A stretch of DNA of 64,000 bases from Thalassobius sp. Cn5-15 (GCF_022347685.1 NZ_JAKRGF010000001.1:124001-188000); one strand, 5' to 3'; shown: positions 41,885 through 50,694, numbered from the stretch's first letter. The notes: generated by a model from the letters alone, not told the origin. Program-made: numbers and translations.

Positions 41885-42301
41885 ATGGTAGCGCAAATGG
41901 GTAAGGATCTGTTGATCAAGGTTGATCTGACCGGTGATGGTCAGTTTGAAACACTCGCCGGGCTGCGTGCCACACGCATGTCGTTTAATGCAGAAAGCGT
42001 CGATGTTACCAGTCTGGACAGTGCGGGTGGCTGGCGCGAACTGCTGGCGGGTGCGGGCGTGCGTTCTGCCGCGATTACCGGGGCGGGGATCTTCAAGGAT
42101 GCGGCGACGGATGAGCGGGCGCGTCAGATCTTCTTCGATGCGGAGATGCCAGATTTTCAGGTGGTCATCCCCCATTTCGGCATTGTCGAGGGGCCGTTCC
42201 AGCTGACTGCGATTGATTATGCCGGCAGTCATGATGGGGAGGCGACATATGAAATGTCGCTGGCCTCCGCGGGCGCGCTGACCTTTACGGCGGCGGTCTG
42301 A
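41885..42301 (+). CDS. GTA g9, major tail (tube) protein
   Basis: A 138-residue TP901-1/lambda gpV-like tube protein: LIKVDLTGDGQFETLAGLRATRMSFNAESVDVTSLDSAGGWRELLAG in the N-terminal half, then IDYAGSHDGEATYEMSLASAGALTF at the end. Hexamers stack to form the non-contractile tail. AAGGAG lies about 9 nt before the ATG. The stop overlaps the g10 start by one base. Confidence 0.92.
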   Translation: MVAQMGKDLLIKVDLTGDGQFETLAGLRATRMSFNAESVDVTSLDSAGGWRELLAGAGVRSAAITGAGIFKDAATDERARQIFFDAEMPDFQVVIPHFGIVEGPFQLTAIDYAGSHDGEATYEMSLASAGALTFTAAV

Positions 42302-42654
42302 TGTCAGCGGCTATGGCAGGCGCAACTGAGGGCGCAAACCCCTATGCCGGTGAGGTGACGCTGGTGCTGAACGGTCAACCTCTGGCGCTGAAACTCACCC
42401 TTGGCGCCTTGGCCGAATTGGAGGCGTCACTGGGGGCGGACACGCTGATTGCACTGGTCGAACGGTTTGAAACCGGGGCTTTTTCCAGCCGTGACGTGCT
42501 GGCGCTGCTGCTCGCGGGGCTACGCGGTGGTGGTTGGCAGGGCAACGCGGCAGATCTGGCGTCTGCTGACATCAACGGCGGTCCGCTCGCTGCTGCCCGC
42601 ATTGCGGCGACGCTGTTGTTGCGGGCGTTCAGCCTGCCGGAACAGGCACCATGA
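42301..42654 (+). CDS. GTA g10, tail assembly chaperone (first)
   Basis: A 117-residue GTA-gp10 family protein (VTLVLNGQPLALKLTLGALAELEASLGADTLIALVERFE). It is the counterpart of phage gpG-type chaperones that coat the tape measure before tube assembly. In phages the second chaperone is often made by ribosomal frameshifting; here it is a separate gene with a 4-nt overlap and I see no slippery heptamer at the junction. Confidence 0.88.
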   Translation: MSAAMAGATEGANPYAGEVTLVLNGQPLALKLTLGALAELEASLGADTLIALVERFETGAFSSRDVLALLLAGLRGGGWQGNAADLASADINGGPLAAARIAATLLLRAFSLPEQAP

Positions 42655-42860
42655 GCGGGGGTTTTGACTGGCCCGCTCTGCTGCGGGCGGGCCTTTACCA
42701 GCTGCAGCTGCGGCCCGATCAGTTCTGGGCGCTGACGCCGATAGAGCTGTCTTTGATGTTGGGCCATGCGCCCGATGGACCCAGCAAAATGACCCGCAAC
42801 ACGTTGCAAGACCTGATCGCCACATACCCCGATGCCAATCCACAGGAGGGATCAATATGA
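42651..42860 (+). CDS. GTA g10.1, tail assembly chaperone (second, rcc01693 family)
   Basis: A 69-residue protein (FDWPALLRAGLYQLQLRPDQFWALTPIELSLML) matching the short rcc01693/DUF2376-type phage tail assembly chaperone. It starts in the g10 stop codon and its own stop overlaps the tape measure start by 4 nt, so g10, g10.1 and g11 are translated as a coupled set. Confidence 0.88.
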   Translation: MSGGFDWPALLRAGLYQLQLRPDQFWALTPIELSLMLGHAPDGPSKMTRNTLQDLIATYPDANPQEGSI

Positions 42861-43504
42861 CCCCTGATGATATTGAAAATATGGATACTTTGTTGGAATC
42901 GCTATCGCGTCAGATGAGCGAAAATGCCAGCCTCACAGGCCAGTTTTCCGCAGAACTTGCCCGTATGCAGGGCAGTTTGCGCCAAACCTCGGCCGAGATG
43001 GCGCAGCTGGAACGCGGTATGTCGCGGGGGCTGCGCCGTGCTTTTGACAGCGTGGTTTTTGATGGCGCACGGCTGTCGGAGGCGCTGGGGCAACTGGCGC
43101 AGTCGATCTCCAACACTGTTTATGCGACGGCGATGAAACCGGTGACTGATCACTTCGGCAAGCTCTTGGCGCAGGGCGTCGGATCCATCGTGCCCTTTGC
43201 CAACGGTGGTGCATTTTCGCAAGGCCGCGTCATGCCTTTTGCCAAGGGGGGCGTTGTCTCTGGCGCCACGCCCTTTGCCATGCGCGGCGGGATGGGCGTG
43301 ATGGGGGAAGCAGGGCCAGAGGCGATCCTGCCGCTGACCCGCGGTCGCGATGGGCGCCTTGGTGTGCAGATGTCCGGCGGCGGCACGGCGCCCACGGTGG
43401 TGATGAATATCACCACGCCGGATGCCGCTTCGTTCCAACGCTCGCGCAGTCAGGTCGCTGCAAAGATGTCTGCGGCGCTGTCGCGGGCTTCGCGCATCAG
43501 CTAA
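42857..43504 (+). CDS. GTA g11, tape measure protein (short)
   Basis: A 215-residue protein: an N-terminal coiled-coil-like part (about residues 5-65), an Ala-rich middle, a hydrophobic glycine-rich segment (GGAFSQGRVMPFAKGGVVSG, about 115-135) with the phage motif GVMGEAGPEAILPLTRGRDGRLGV, and a C-terminal helix. Tape measures set tail length; this very short one fits the short tail of RcGTA particles. Its length matches the RcGTA protein closely. Confidence 0.88.
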   Translation: MTPDDIENMDTLLESLSRQMSENASLTGQFSAELARMQGSLRQTSAEMAQLERGMSRGLRRAFDSVVFDGARLSEALGQLAQSISNTVYATAMKPVTDHFGKLLAQGVGSIVPFANGGAFSQGRVMPFAKGGVVSGATPFAMRGGMGVMGEAGPEAILPLTRGRDGRLGVQMSGGGTAPTVVMNITTPDAASFQRSRSQVAAKMSAALSRASRIS

Positions 43505-43517
43505 AGAGGATAAGCCT

Positions 43518-44150
43518 ATGAATTTTCACGAAGAGCGCTTTCCAGAAACCCTCAGCTTCGGTGCGATAGGCGGGCCGGAACGGCGTACGGATGTGGTGAC
43601 ACTCACCAACGGGTTTGAAGAGAGAAACACCCCCTGGGCCCATTCGCGACGGCGTTATGATGCGGGGTTGGGCCTGCGATCGCTGGACGATGTGGCGGCA
43701 TTGGTGGCGTTTTTTGAGGCCCGCCAAGGTCAGCTCTTCGGCTTTCGATGGAAGGATTGGGGGGACTATAAATCTGCGCTGCCGTCCGCCGATCTAACGC
43801 CAGTGGATCAGGTTCTGGGGACGGGCGATGGCACCGCACGACGCTTTCAATTGGCCAAGACCTACCGATCAGGCGACCACAGCTATTTGCGTCCGATCAC
43901 CAAACCGGTGGCGGGCACGGTTGTTGTTGCGGTTGATGGCGTGACCATGCGCGAAGGGGCGCAGTTCGATCTGGATGTGGCGACCGGCATTGTCACCCTC
44001 AATGAGGCTCCGAACGCCGGGGCCGAGGTCACGGCGGGATTTGAATTTGACGTGCCTGTGCGTTTTGACACCGATCATATCCGCGCCTCGGTCGCGTCGT
44101 TTCAGGCGGGCGATGTGCCCGATGTGCCAGTGGTGGAGGTACGGGTCTGA
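43518..44150 (+). CDS. GTA g12, distal tail protein (TIGR02217/DUF2460)
   Basis: A 210-residue protein with FPETLSFGAIGGPERRTDVVTLTNGFEERN at the N-terminus and AHSRRRYDAGLGLRSLDDVAALVAFFEARQGQLFGFRWKDWGDYKS in the middle, typical of TIGR02217. It forms the ring that joins the tail tube to the baseplate hub. ATG 43518 is preceded by an AAAGAGGA site. It overlaps g13 by one base. Confidence 0.92.
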   Translation: MNFHEERFPETLSFGAIGGPERRTDVVTLTNGFEERNTPWAHSRRRYDAGLGLRSLDDVAALVAFFEARQGQLFGFRWKDWGDYKSALPSADLTPVDQVLGTGDGTARRFQLAKTYRSGDHSYLRPITKPVAGTVVVAVDGVTMREGAQFDLDVATGIVTLNEAPNAGAEVTAGFEFDVPVRFDTDHIRASVASFQAGDVPDVPVVEVRV

Positions 44151-45034
44151 TGCAGTTACCGGATCATATGGCAGATCACCTCAGCACAGGCGTCACCACG
44201 CTGTGCCGCTGCTGGCGTGTTATCCGCCGTGACGGGGTCACGTTGGGCTTTACCGATCACGATCGCGCCTTGCGCTTTGGCGGGGTGACCTTTCTGGCTG
44301 ACACTGGCCTTAGCGCCAGTACCTTGCAACAGGCCACGGGCCTGTCGATTGACAATGCCGAGGCTCTGGGTGGTTTAAGTGCCGCGCAGGTCAGTGACGC
44401 GGATATTGAGGCGGGGCGCTATGATGGTGCCGCCGTTACCTGCTGGTTGGTCAACTGGACGGATGTCAGTCAGCGTGCAGTGCTGTTTCAGGGGCATTTT
44501 GGCGATCTGGAACGCGCTGGCGGCGCCTTTCGGGTGGAGTTGCGCGGGCTGACCGATCAGCTGAACACGCCGCTCGGGCGCAGCTTTATTGCGCCATGCG
44601 CGGCCGTGCTGGGAGATCAGCGCTGTCGGTTCGATACGGCGGCGGCGGGGTATTCGGTGACGGCTGCGGTGAGGGAGGTGGAGAGTGGCAGTGCTCTGCG
44701 CTTTGCGCCGCTTAACGGATTTGAAGCGGGGTGGTTTCAGCGAGGCCACCTGCGGGTTGTTACCGGCGCAGCGGCAGGCGCCTTGGTTGCCGTGAAGGGG
44801 GATGAGGCTGAAGAGGGGGGGCGGCTGATCACCCTGTGGGAGCCGTTGAAAGGCGGGCTTCAGTCTGGTGATCAGGTGACGCTGACCGCAGGCTGCGACA
44901 AGGCGTTTCAGACCTGTCGGTTGAAGTTTAATAACGTGCTGAATTACCAAGGTTTCCCCGATATGCCCGGTGATGACTGGCTGATGGCGCATCCCGCGCA
45001 GGCGGGGCAGAACAGCGGCGGCTCACGGCGATGA
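44150..45034 (+). CDS. GTA g13, baseplate hub protein (DUF2163)
   Basis: A 294-residue protein of the DUF2163/BR0599 type. The C-terminal half carries four cysteines in two pairs (PCAAVLGDQRC, about residues 149-159, and GCDKAFQTC, about 248-256), a layout shared with lambda tail-tip L, which holds an iron-sulfur cluster. A cluster here is inferred. It closes the tail tube above the tip. GGAGG lies about 11 nt before the ATG; the stop overlaps g14 by 4 nt. Confidence 0.9.
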   Translation: MQLPDHMADHLSTGVTTLCRCWRVIRRDGVTLGFTDHDRALRFGGVTFLADTGLSASTLQQATGLSIDNAEALGGLSAAQVSDADIEAGRYDGAAVTCWLVNWTDVSQRAVLFQGHFGDLERAGGAFRVELRGLTDQLNTPLGRSFIAPCAAVLGDQRCRFDTAAAGYSVTAAVREVESGSALRFAPLNGFEAGWFQRGHLRVVTGAAAGALVAVKGDEAEEGGRLITLWEPLKGGLQSGDQVTLTAGCDKAFQTCRLKFNNVLNYQGFPDMPGDDWLMAHPAQAGQNSGGSRR

Positions 45035-45489
45035 GCGCGCCAGTGCCTGAGCGGATCCTCACCGCTGCGCGCGGCTGGATCGGCACGCCCTATCGCCATC
45101 AGGCCAGCGCGCGGGGGGCGGGGTGCGATTGTCTGGGCCTCATTCGTGGTCTGTGGCGCGAGGTGTTGGGTGCGGAGCCTGAAGTGCCCCCAGCCTACAG
45201 CCGTGACTGGGATGAGGCGACAGGGGCAGAGGCGCTGTGGCAGGCTGCGGCCCGTCATTTGATCGTGAAACCGCTTGAGACGGCGGCGGTTGGTGATGTG
45301 GTGCTGTTTCGCATGCGCCGGGGCGCGGTGGCAAAGCATTTAGGCGTGCAATCCGCCCACACCCCACATGCTAAATTTATTCATGCCTACAGCGGTCATG
45401 GCGTCGTCGAAACTATGCTGACTGCGCCCTGGCAACGCCGGATTGTAGCGCGGTTTCAATGGCCTGCACTGATTACTAACGAAACCTGA
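45031..45489 (+). CDS. GTA g14, NlpC/P60 cell-wall peptidase
   Basis: A 152-residue NlpC/P60 protein. The catalytic cysteine is Cys34 in GCDCLGLIRG, with the downstream His in VAKHLGVQ (about residue 106) and a final polar residue near YSGHGVVE. It should cut peptidoglycan peptides as the particle docks on a recipient, helping DNA through the wall. It starts in the g13 stop codon; g15 follows after 13 nt. Confidence 0.93.
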   Translation: MSAPVPERILTAARGWIGTPYRHQASARGAGCDCLGLIRGLWREVLGAEPEVPPAYSRDWDEATGAEALWQAAARHLIVKPLETAAVGDVVLFRMRRGAVAKHLGVQSAHTPHAKFIHAYSGHGVVETMLTAPWQRRIVARFQWPALITNET

Positions 45490-45502
45490 AGGGGGACTGC
45501 AC

Positions 45503-48500
45503 ATGGCAACCATTCTCTTATCTGCGGCGGGGGCGGCTGTTGGCGGCGCATTGGGCGGCACGGCCTTTGGTCTCTCTTCGCTTGTTGTGGGCCGTGCCAT
45601 CGGGGCCACCTTGGGCCGCGCGATTGATCAGCGTCTGATGGGGGGCAGTCAAACGGTAGAAAACGGCCGCATCGACCAACTGCGCCTCACCCGCGCGTCC
45701 GAAGGAACGATGATACCGCAGGTCTATGGCCGAATACGGATCGGCGGTTCCGTCATTTGGGCCAGTCAGTTCAGCGAACATGTCACCACCAATCGCGGCG
45801 GCAAAGGCAGCCCGCGGCCAACGGTGCGCAGTTATAGCTACAGCGTCAGTCTGGCCCTGGCACTGTGCGAGGGGGTGATCGGCGGCATTGCCCGCATCTG
45901 GGCTGATGGGGTGGAGATTTCCCCACACGATCTGACAGTGCGGGTCTACAATGGGACCGATGACCAATTGCCCGACCCCTTGATCGAGGCCGTAGAGGGA
46001 TCCGGCCAGGTGCCAGCCTATCGCGGCACCGCCTATGTGGTGATTGAGGATCTGGATCTATCCGCCTTCGGCAACCGCGTACCGCAGCTGAACTTCGAGG
46101 TGCTGCGCCCTGACTTCACCTATGATGATAGTGCGGATGCGGAGCCTGCGCATGCTGTTCAGGCCGTCGCGTTGATGCCTGGCAGCGGTGAATATGCTCT
46201 GGCAACAGAGCGCGCGGTGATTGCGGATGGACCGGCGCGAAAGCGGGTGGCGAATGTGAATTCAGTGAATGGGCAGAGTGACATAGAAGCCTCCCTTGAT
46301 CTTCTGGCGGTTGAGTTGCCGGAGGTATCCGCCACCTCGCTGATTGTCAGCTGGTTCGGCGATGATCTGCGTGCCGGCCACTGTCGCTTGCGTCCGATGG
46401 TCGAGGGGCCGACGGGGGATGCCGACGGCATGCCTTGGGGGGTCAGTGGCATCAGTCGGGGGGCGGCAGAGGTGGTGCCGCAGGAGGAGGGTCGTGCGAT
46501 CTATGGCGGCACGCCCTGCGATGCGTCGGTCCTCCAAGGTATTGCCGCGTTGAAGGCCGCAGGTCAGGCGGTGATGTTTTACCCCTTCATCCTGATGACG
46601 CAGATGCAGGGCAATGATCTGCCCAATCCATGGACGGGCAACACCGGCCAACCGCATTTGCCGTGGCGCGGACGCATTACCGGCGATCCCACGCAGGCCG
46701 CTGGCGATGTGGCGCAGTTTGTTGGCACTGCGCAGGCCAGCGATTTCACCGTGATAGACGGACAGGTCCGTTATAATGGCCCAGCCGAGTGGTCCTACAG
46801 CCGTTTCATCCTGCACAACGCGGCGCTGTGTGCGGCGGCGGGGGGCGTTGATAGCTTCTGCATTGGATCGGAAATGCGCAGTCTGACGCAGTTGCGCGGG
46901 TCTGACGGCAGTTTTCCTTTCGTCGCCGCCTTGCGCAGGCTTGCGGCTGAGGCGCGCATGCTGCTCGGGCCTGAGGTGAAGCTTGGCTATGCGGCGGATT
47001 GGTCGGAATACTTCGGGTTTCAGCCGCAGGATGGATCGGGGGATGTGCTGTTTCACCTCGATCCCCTGTGGGCGGATGACAACATCGACTTTATCGGTAT
47101 CGACAACTACCTGCCGCTGTCGGACTGGCGCGAGGGTGCGGATCACGTGGATGCCCATTGGGGCGCGATTCACAACGTTGATTACCTGCGTGCCAATATC
47201 GAAGGTGGGGAGATGTTTGACTGGTACTACGCCAGCCCCGCCGCCCGTGACGTGCAGGACCGCAGTCCGATCACTGATGGCGCCTATGGGGAGAATTGGG
47301 TGTACCGCGCCAAGGATCTGCGCGGTTGGTGGTCTAACGCGCATCACGAGCGCGTGGGGGGCGTGCGACAGGCTCAGCCCACTGACTGGGTGCCGCAGTC
47401 AAAACCGATCTGGTTTACCGAGTTGGGCTGCGCCGCCATCGACAAAGGCAGCAACCAACCGAACAAGTTTCTGGATCCGAAATCATCCGAGTCTGCGCTG
47501 CCCTATTTCTCCACCGGTGGGCGCGATGATCTGATGCAAATGCAGTACCTGCGCGCGATGCTTGGCTATTGGTCTGATCCTGCGCATAACCCGGTGTCCG
47601 ATGAATATGGTGCGCCGATGCTGGATATGTCGCGCGCCTTTGTCTGGGCGTGGGACACGCGGCCCTATCCGGTTTTTCCGCGTCATCTGGACCTGTGGTC
47701 GGATGGCGACAATTACGCGCGCGGGCATTGGCTGAACGGGCGCGGTGCCAACCGATCGCTTGCGTCTGTGGTGCGCGAGATGTGTTTTGAGGCGGGGCTG
47801 ACGCGGATCGAGACATCTGCGCTGCATGGCGTGGTGCGGGGCTATTTGCGCGATCACTTGGGCGACGGGCGTGCAGCGTTGCAGCCGTTGATGTTGCAAC
47901 ACGGCTTTGACGCGGTGGAGCGGGACGGCGTTCTGACCTTCCGCAATCGCGGTGCTGAGGTGCAGTTTGCGCTGAGCGAGGCCCAACTGGCCCGCAACGA
48001 GGCGCTGGAGGGCAGTGCCGAAAAATCGCGTGCAGGCAATAGCGAGATGGCTGGCCGCCTGCGTCTGCGTTTCGTCACCGCAGGAGCGGATTATGAGGTG
48101 GCCGCTGAAGAAAGCGTTCTGCCGGATGAGGCGACGCAAGCCGTTGCGGCGTCAGAGCTGCCCCTGTCGCTGACCCGGGCCGAGGGACGCCACACGGTCG
48201 AACGCTGGCTGGCAGAAGCGCGGTTGTCCCGTGGTCGTTTGCGCCTGTCTTTGCCCCCCTCAAGGCTGGAGATCGGGGCAGGGGATGTCTTGTCCTATGA
48301 GGGGGCCAGCTACCGGGTGGAGCAGGTGGAATACGGCGCCGAACAGCTGATTGAGGCGGTGGAGGTGGACCCGACGCTTTATGCGCCCTTGCCGTTGGAG
48401 GATGCGCTGGTGCCGCCCGCGCCCTTTGCGGCGCCAGTGCCGGTTCTGCCGTTGTTTCTGGACCTGCCTTTGCTGCGCGGGGATGAGGTGCCACATGCGC

Positions 48501-49378
48501 CCCATCTGGCGGTCACCGGCGATCCGTGGCCCGGTACGGTGGCGGCATATCATAGTGGTCAGGATGCAGATTATACGCTGCTTGCGGAGGTCTCACAGCG
48601 CAGCACGGTGGGTGTTCTGACTGCGCCGCTCGCGCGCGGACCGGTGGGGTTATGGGATCATAGCGCGCTGATGCAGCTGGATCTGCTGAGCGGTCATCTG
48701 GAGGCGCGGTCGCCAGCCGAGGTGTTGGCCGGAGGCAATGTGGTGGCGATCGGCGACGGTACGCCGGATGGTTGGGAGGTGGCGCAGTTCACCAATGCAA
48801 ATCTGGTGGCGACAGGCGAATTTGGCCCACGCTATCACCTGCGCGGGCTGTTGCGTGGGCAACAGGGAACCGAGGTGGAGATGCCGCAAATTTGGCCGGT
48901 GGGAAGCTATGTCGTGCTGTTGGACGGCACAGCGCAGCAGTTGGGGCTGGCGGCGAACACCCGTGGGCTGGCACAGCATTTCCGTATTGGTCCGGCGCGG
49001 CGGGGCTATGATGATCCCAGCTTCGTGCATGCGGTCCATGCCTTTGCGGGGCGTGGACTGCGCCCCCTTGCACCGGTGCATCTGAGCGCCGAGGCCGCGG
49101 GCGGCGATCTGACGCTACGCTGGATCCGCCGCACACGGATTGATGGCGACAGCTGGGAAGCGCTGGACGTGCCTCTGGGTGAGGAGCGGGAGCAGTATCT
49201 GCTGCGGGTTCTGGAGGGGGGCACGGTGCTGCGCGAGGTGGTGGTTGAGGCGCCTGAGTGGATTTATACGGTGGCCGATCAGGCGGCGGATGGCGGAATT
49301 GCGGGACGTGTGGTGGAGGTGCGGCAGATCTCGGCTAGTTATGGCGCAGGGGCGGCGGCGCGTGTTGCGTGGGGGTGA
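45503..49378 (+). CDS. GTA g15, baseplate megatron / tail tip protein with TIM-barrel glycosidase-like domain
   Basis: A 1291-residue tip protein. The N-terminus has glycine-rich hydrophobic segments (about 1-35), then a phage tail-tip region (MIPQVYGRIRIGGSVIWASQF). A GTA TIM-barrel glycoside hydrolase-like domain follows (about 440-760: FIGIDNYLPLSDW near 533, WFTELGCAAIDKG near 637). Next is a putative phage tail domain (about 790-950), then a GTA C-terminal region that probably contacts the recipient. It corresponds to RcGTA rcc01698. No reading-frame breaks are seen across 3.9 kb. Confidence 0.95.
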   Translation: MATILLSAAGAAVGGALGGTAFGLSSLVVGRAIGATLGRAIDQRLMGGSQTVENGRIDQLRLTRASEGTMIPQVYGRIRIGGSVIWASQFSEHVTTNRGGKGSPRPTVRSYSYSVSLALALCEGVIGGIARIWADGVEISPHDLTVRVYNGTDDQLPDPLIEAVEGSGQVPAYRGTAYVVIEDLDLSAFGNRVPQLNFEVLRPDFTYDDSADAEPAHAVQAVALMPGSGEYALATERAVIADGPARKRVANVNSVNGQSDIEASLDLLAVELPEVSATSLIVSWFGDDLRAGHCRLRPMVEGPTGDADGMPWGVSGISRGAAEVVPQEEGRAIYGGTPCDASVLQGIAALKAAGQAVMFYPFILMTQMQGNDLPNPWTGNTGQPHLPWRGRITGDPTQAAGDVAQFVGTAQASDFTVIDGQVRYNGPAEWSYSRFILHNAALCAAAGGVDSFCIGSEMRSLTQLRGSDGSFPFVAALRRLAAEARMLLGPEVKLGYAADWSEYFGFQPQDGSGDVLFHLDPLWADDNIDFIGIDNYLPLSDWREGADHVDAHWGAIHNVDYLRANIEGGEMFDWYYASPAARDVQDRSPITDGAYGENWVYRAKDLRGWWSNAHHERVGGVRQAQPTDWVPQSKPIWFTELGCAAIDKGSNQPNKFLDPKSSESALPYFSTGGRDDLMQMQYLRAMLGYWSDPAHNPVSDEYGAPMLDMSRAFVWAWDTRPYPVFPRHLDLWSDGDNYARGHWLNGRGANRSLASVVREMCFEAGLTRIETSALHGVVRGYLRDHLGDGRAALQPLMLQHGFDAVERDGVLTFRNRGAEVQFALSEAQLARNEALEGSAEKSRAGNSEMAGRLRLRFVTAGADYEVAAEESVLPDEATQAVAASELPLSLTRAEGRHTVERWLAEARLSRGRLRLSLPPSRLEIGAGDVLSYEGASYRVEQVEYGAEQLIEAVEVDPTLYAPLPLEDALVPPAPFAAPVPVLPLFLDLPLLRGDEVPHAPHLAVTGDPWPGTVAAYHSGQDADYTLLAEVSQRSTVGVLTAPLARGPVGLWDHSALMQLDLLSGHLEARSPAEVLAGGNVVAIGDGTPDGWEVAQFTNANLVATGEFGPRYHLRGLLRGQQGTEVEMPQIWPVGSYVVLLDGTAQQLGLAANTRGLAQHFRIGPARRGYDDPSFVHAVHAFAGRGLRPLAPVHLSAEAAGGDLTLRWIRRTRIDGDSWEALDVPLGEEREQYLLRVLEGGTVLREVVVEAPEWIYTVADQAADGGIAGRVVEVRQISASYGAGAAARVAWG

Positions 49379-49462
49379 GAGGCCAGATTGGCGGAGTCTG
49401 TGGTGCGCCTGACCTTGGGAAGGCAAAACATGTGCTGCAGTGGTGTCTGCTGAGGCCTCTCA
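49376..49462. repeat. 9-bp inverted repeat spanning the g15 stop codon
   Basis: TGAGAGGCC (49376-49384), whose first three bases are the g15 stop codon, is the exact reverse complement of GGCCTCTCA (49454-49462). About 70 nt lie between. It may fold at the end of the GTA message. Confidence 0.45.
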
Positions 49463-49525
49463 GCCCAAGTAACATCAGCAAATAGAGGACACACGGCTTC
49501 CCAGGGGGGCACGGGCTTTGCCCGC
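49405..49525. repeat. Family A intergenic element copy 2 (diverged)
   Basis: GCGCCTGACCTTGGGAAGGC (49405-49424) matches 17639-17658 at 19 of 20 bases. About 85 nt later TTCCCAGGGGGG and a hairpin CGGGC-TTT-GCCCG (about 49512-49524) resemble the right part of copy 1. It lies between g15 and the cysE promoter. Confidence 0.5.
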
Positions 49526-49593
49526 GTTGTGTTCTTTATTGAGGCCGACGCCGCCCGTTCTGCGTGTGATACCCCCCGTCACGGATTTGCATT

Positions 49594-49620
49594 TTGCCAA
49601 TCCGTTCTATCTGCTATATT
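49594..49620 (+). promoter_or_regulatory. Candidate cysE promoter
   Basis: TTGCCA (49594-49599) and TATATT (49615-49620) are separated by 15 nt, slightly short of the optimum. A start near 49627 would give a leader of about 30 nt before ATG 49657. Confidence 0.4.
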
Positions 49621-49656
49621 CACCGTACTCTTACGAGCACAAGGATGGCAGAACAC

Positions 49657-50460
49657 ATGGCCGAAACCCGTAAAATCCTGACCCAGGTTGATCCCGTCTG
49701 GTCGCAGATCCGACAGGAAGCCGAGGTCGCCATTGCCGAAGAGCCGCTGTTTGGCGGTCTGATCCACTCCAGTATTCTGCACCATGACAGCGTCGAAGCA
49801 GCGCTGGCCTATCGCGTTGCGGTAAAACTCGCCTCTGCCGAGATGTCGGAGCAGTTGATCCGCGAGATTGCAGATGCCGCCTATGCCGCCGACCCGTCAC
49901 TGTCGATGGCGGCGCGTGCGGATCTGGTGGCGGTGCGTGAACGCGACCCCGCCTGTCACCGCTATCTGCAGCCGATGATGTTCTTCAAGGGATTTCAGGC
50001 CCTTCAGGCCTATCGCATCGGCCATTGGCTGTGGAACGCGGGCCGCAAGGATATGGCCTATTTCTTCCAGATGCGGGTGTCAGAGATGTTCGGCATCGAC
50101 ATTCACCCCGCCGCCCGGATCGGCAAGGGGATCATGATCGACCACGCCCATTCCATTGTCATCGGGGAAACCGCTGTGGTGGGCGACAACGTGTCGATGC
50201 TGCATTCGGTGACGCTGGGCGGCACCGGCAAGGAAGAAGAGGACCGCCACCCGAAAATTGGCAATGGCGTGCTGATCGGCGCAGGGGCCAAGGTGCTGGG
50301 CAACATCAAGGTTGGTGATTGCTCCCGCATCGCGGCTGGGTCTGTTGTCCTGCATGAGGTGCCGTGCAAGAGCACCGTGGCTGGTGTGCCGGCCAAAGTG
50401 GTGGGCGAAGCGGGCTGTTCGCAGCCCTCGGTCAGTATGGATCAGCTGCTGGGACAGTAA
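49657..50460 (+). CDS. cysE: Serine O-acetyltransferase
   Basis: A 267-residue enzyme that makes O-acetylserine for cysteine synthesis. It has an N-terminal helical SATase domain (VWSQIRQEAEVAIAEEPLFGGLIHSSILHH) and a C-terminal left-handed beta-helix of hexapeptide repeats (residues about 140-230) with active-site DHAHSIVIGETAVVGDNV and HPKIGNGVLIGAGAKVLGN. I choose ATG 49657 because AAGGA is then 11 nt away; an in-frame ATG at 49645 abuts that site. The cysE-GTA neighbourhood is known from other Rhodobacterales. Confidence 0.95.
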   Translation: MAETRKILTQVDPVWSQIRQEAEVAIAEEPLFGGLIHSSILHHDSVEAALAYRVAVKLASAEMSEQLIREIADAAYAADPSLSMAARADLVAVRERDPACHRYLQPMMFFKGFQALQAYRIGHWLWNAGRKDMAYFFQMRVSEMFGIDIHPAARIGKGIMIDHAHSIVIGETAVVGDNVSMLHSVTLGGTGKEEEDRHPKIGNGVLIGAGAKVLGNIKVGDCSRIAAGSVVLHEVPCKSTVAGVPAKVVGEAGCSQPSVSMDQLLGQ

Positions 50461-50531
50461 GCGCTGGCTGTGAATTGAGATTTGGACCCCCGTGGCGGAG
50501 ACGCTGCGGGGTTTGTTTTTAGGAGACATCT

Positions 50532-50688
50532 CCGGATCGCGCCCGACCCCGTCCCCGTCTTGTCGGAGACAAACCTGCGGTTTGATGGGTGGGCGCGATT
50601 TGCGTCTGCTGGACATGCTGAAACGTCGGTGCGTTATTGATCGTAAATCGCGTGTTTTAAGCCGCCCTCGGGGCCGGGCGCGATCCGG
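50532..50688. repeat. Inverted-repeat intergenic element, family B copy 2
   Basis: CCGGATCGCGCCCGACCCC (50532-50550) and the reverse complement of 50670-50688 match at 18 of 19 bases. The element is about 157 nt long and an extra partial arm (GGGTGGGCGCGAT, 50587-50599) lies inside. GCGCCCGACCC is shared with copy 3. Confidence 0.6.
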
Positions 50689-50694
50689 CGCAAC

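Noticed and set aside
42640-42665. Programmed frameshift joining the g10 and g10.1 tail chaperones
   Set aside because: No slippery heptamer is seen and g10.1 has its own ATG in a 4-nt overlap.
35425-49378. The phage-like cluster as an ordinary prophage
   Set aside because: No integrase, repressor, replication, lysis or attachment sites are present, and gene order matches RcGTA exactly.
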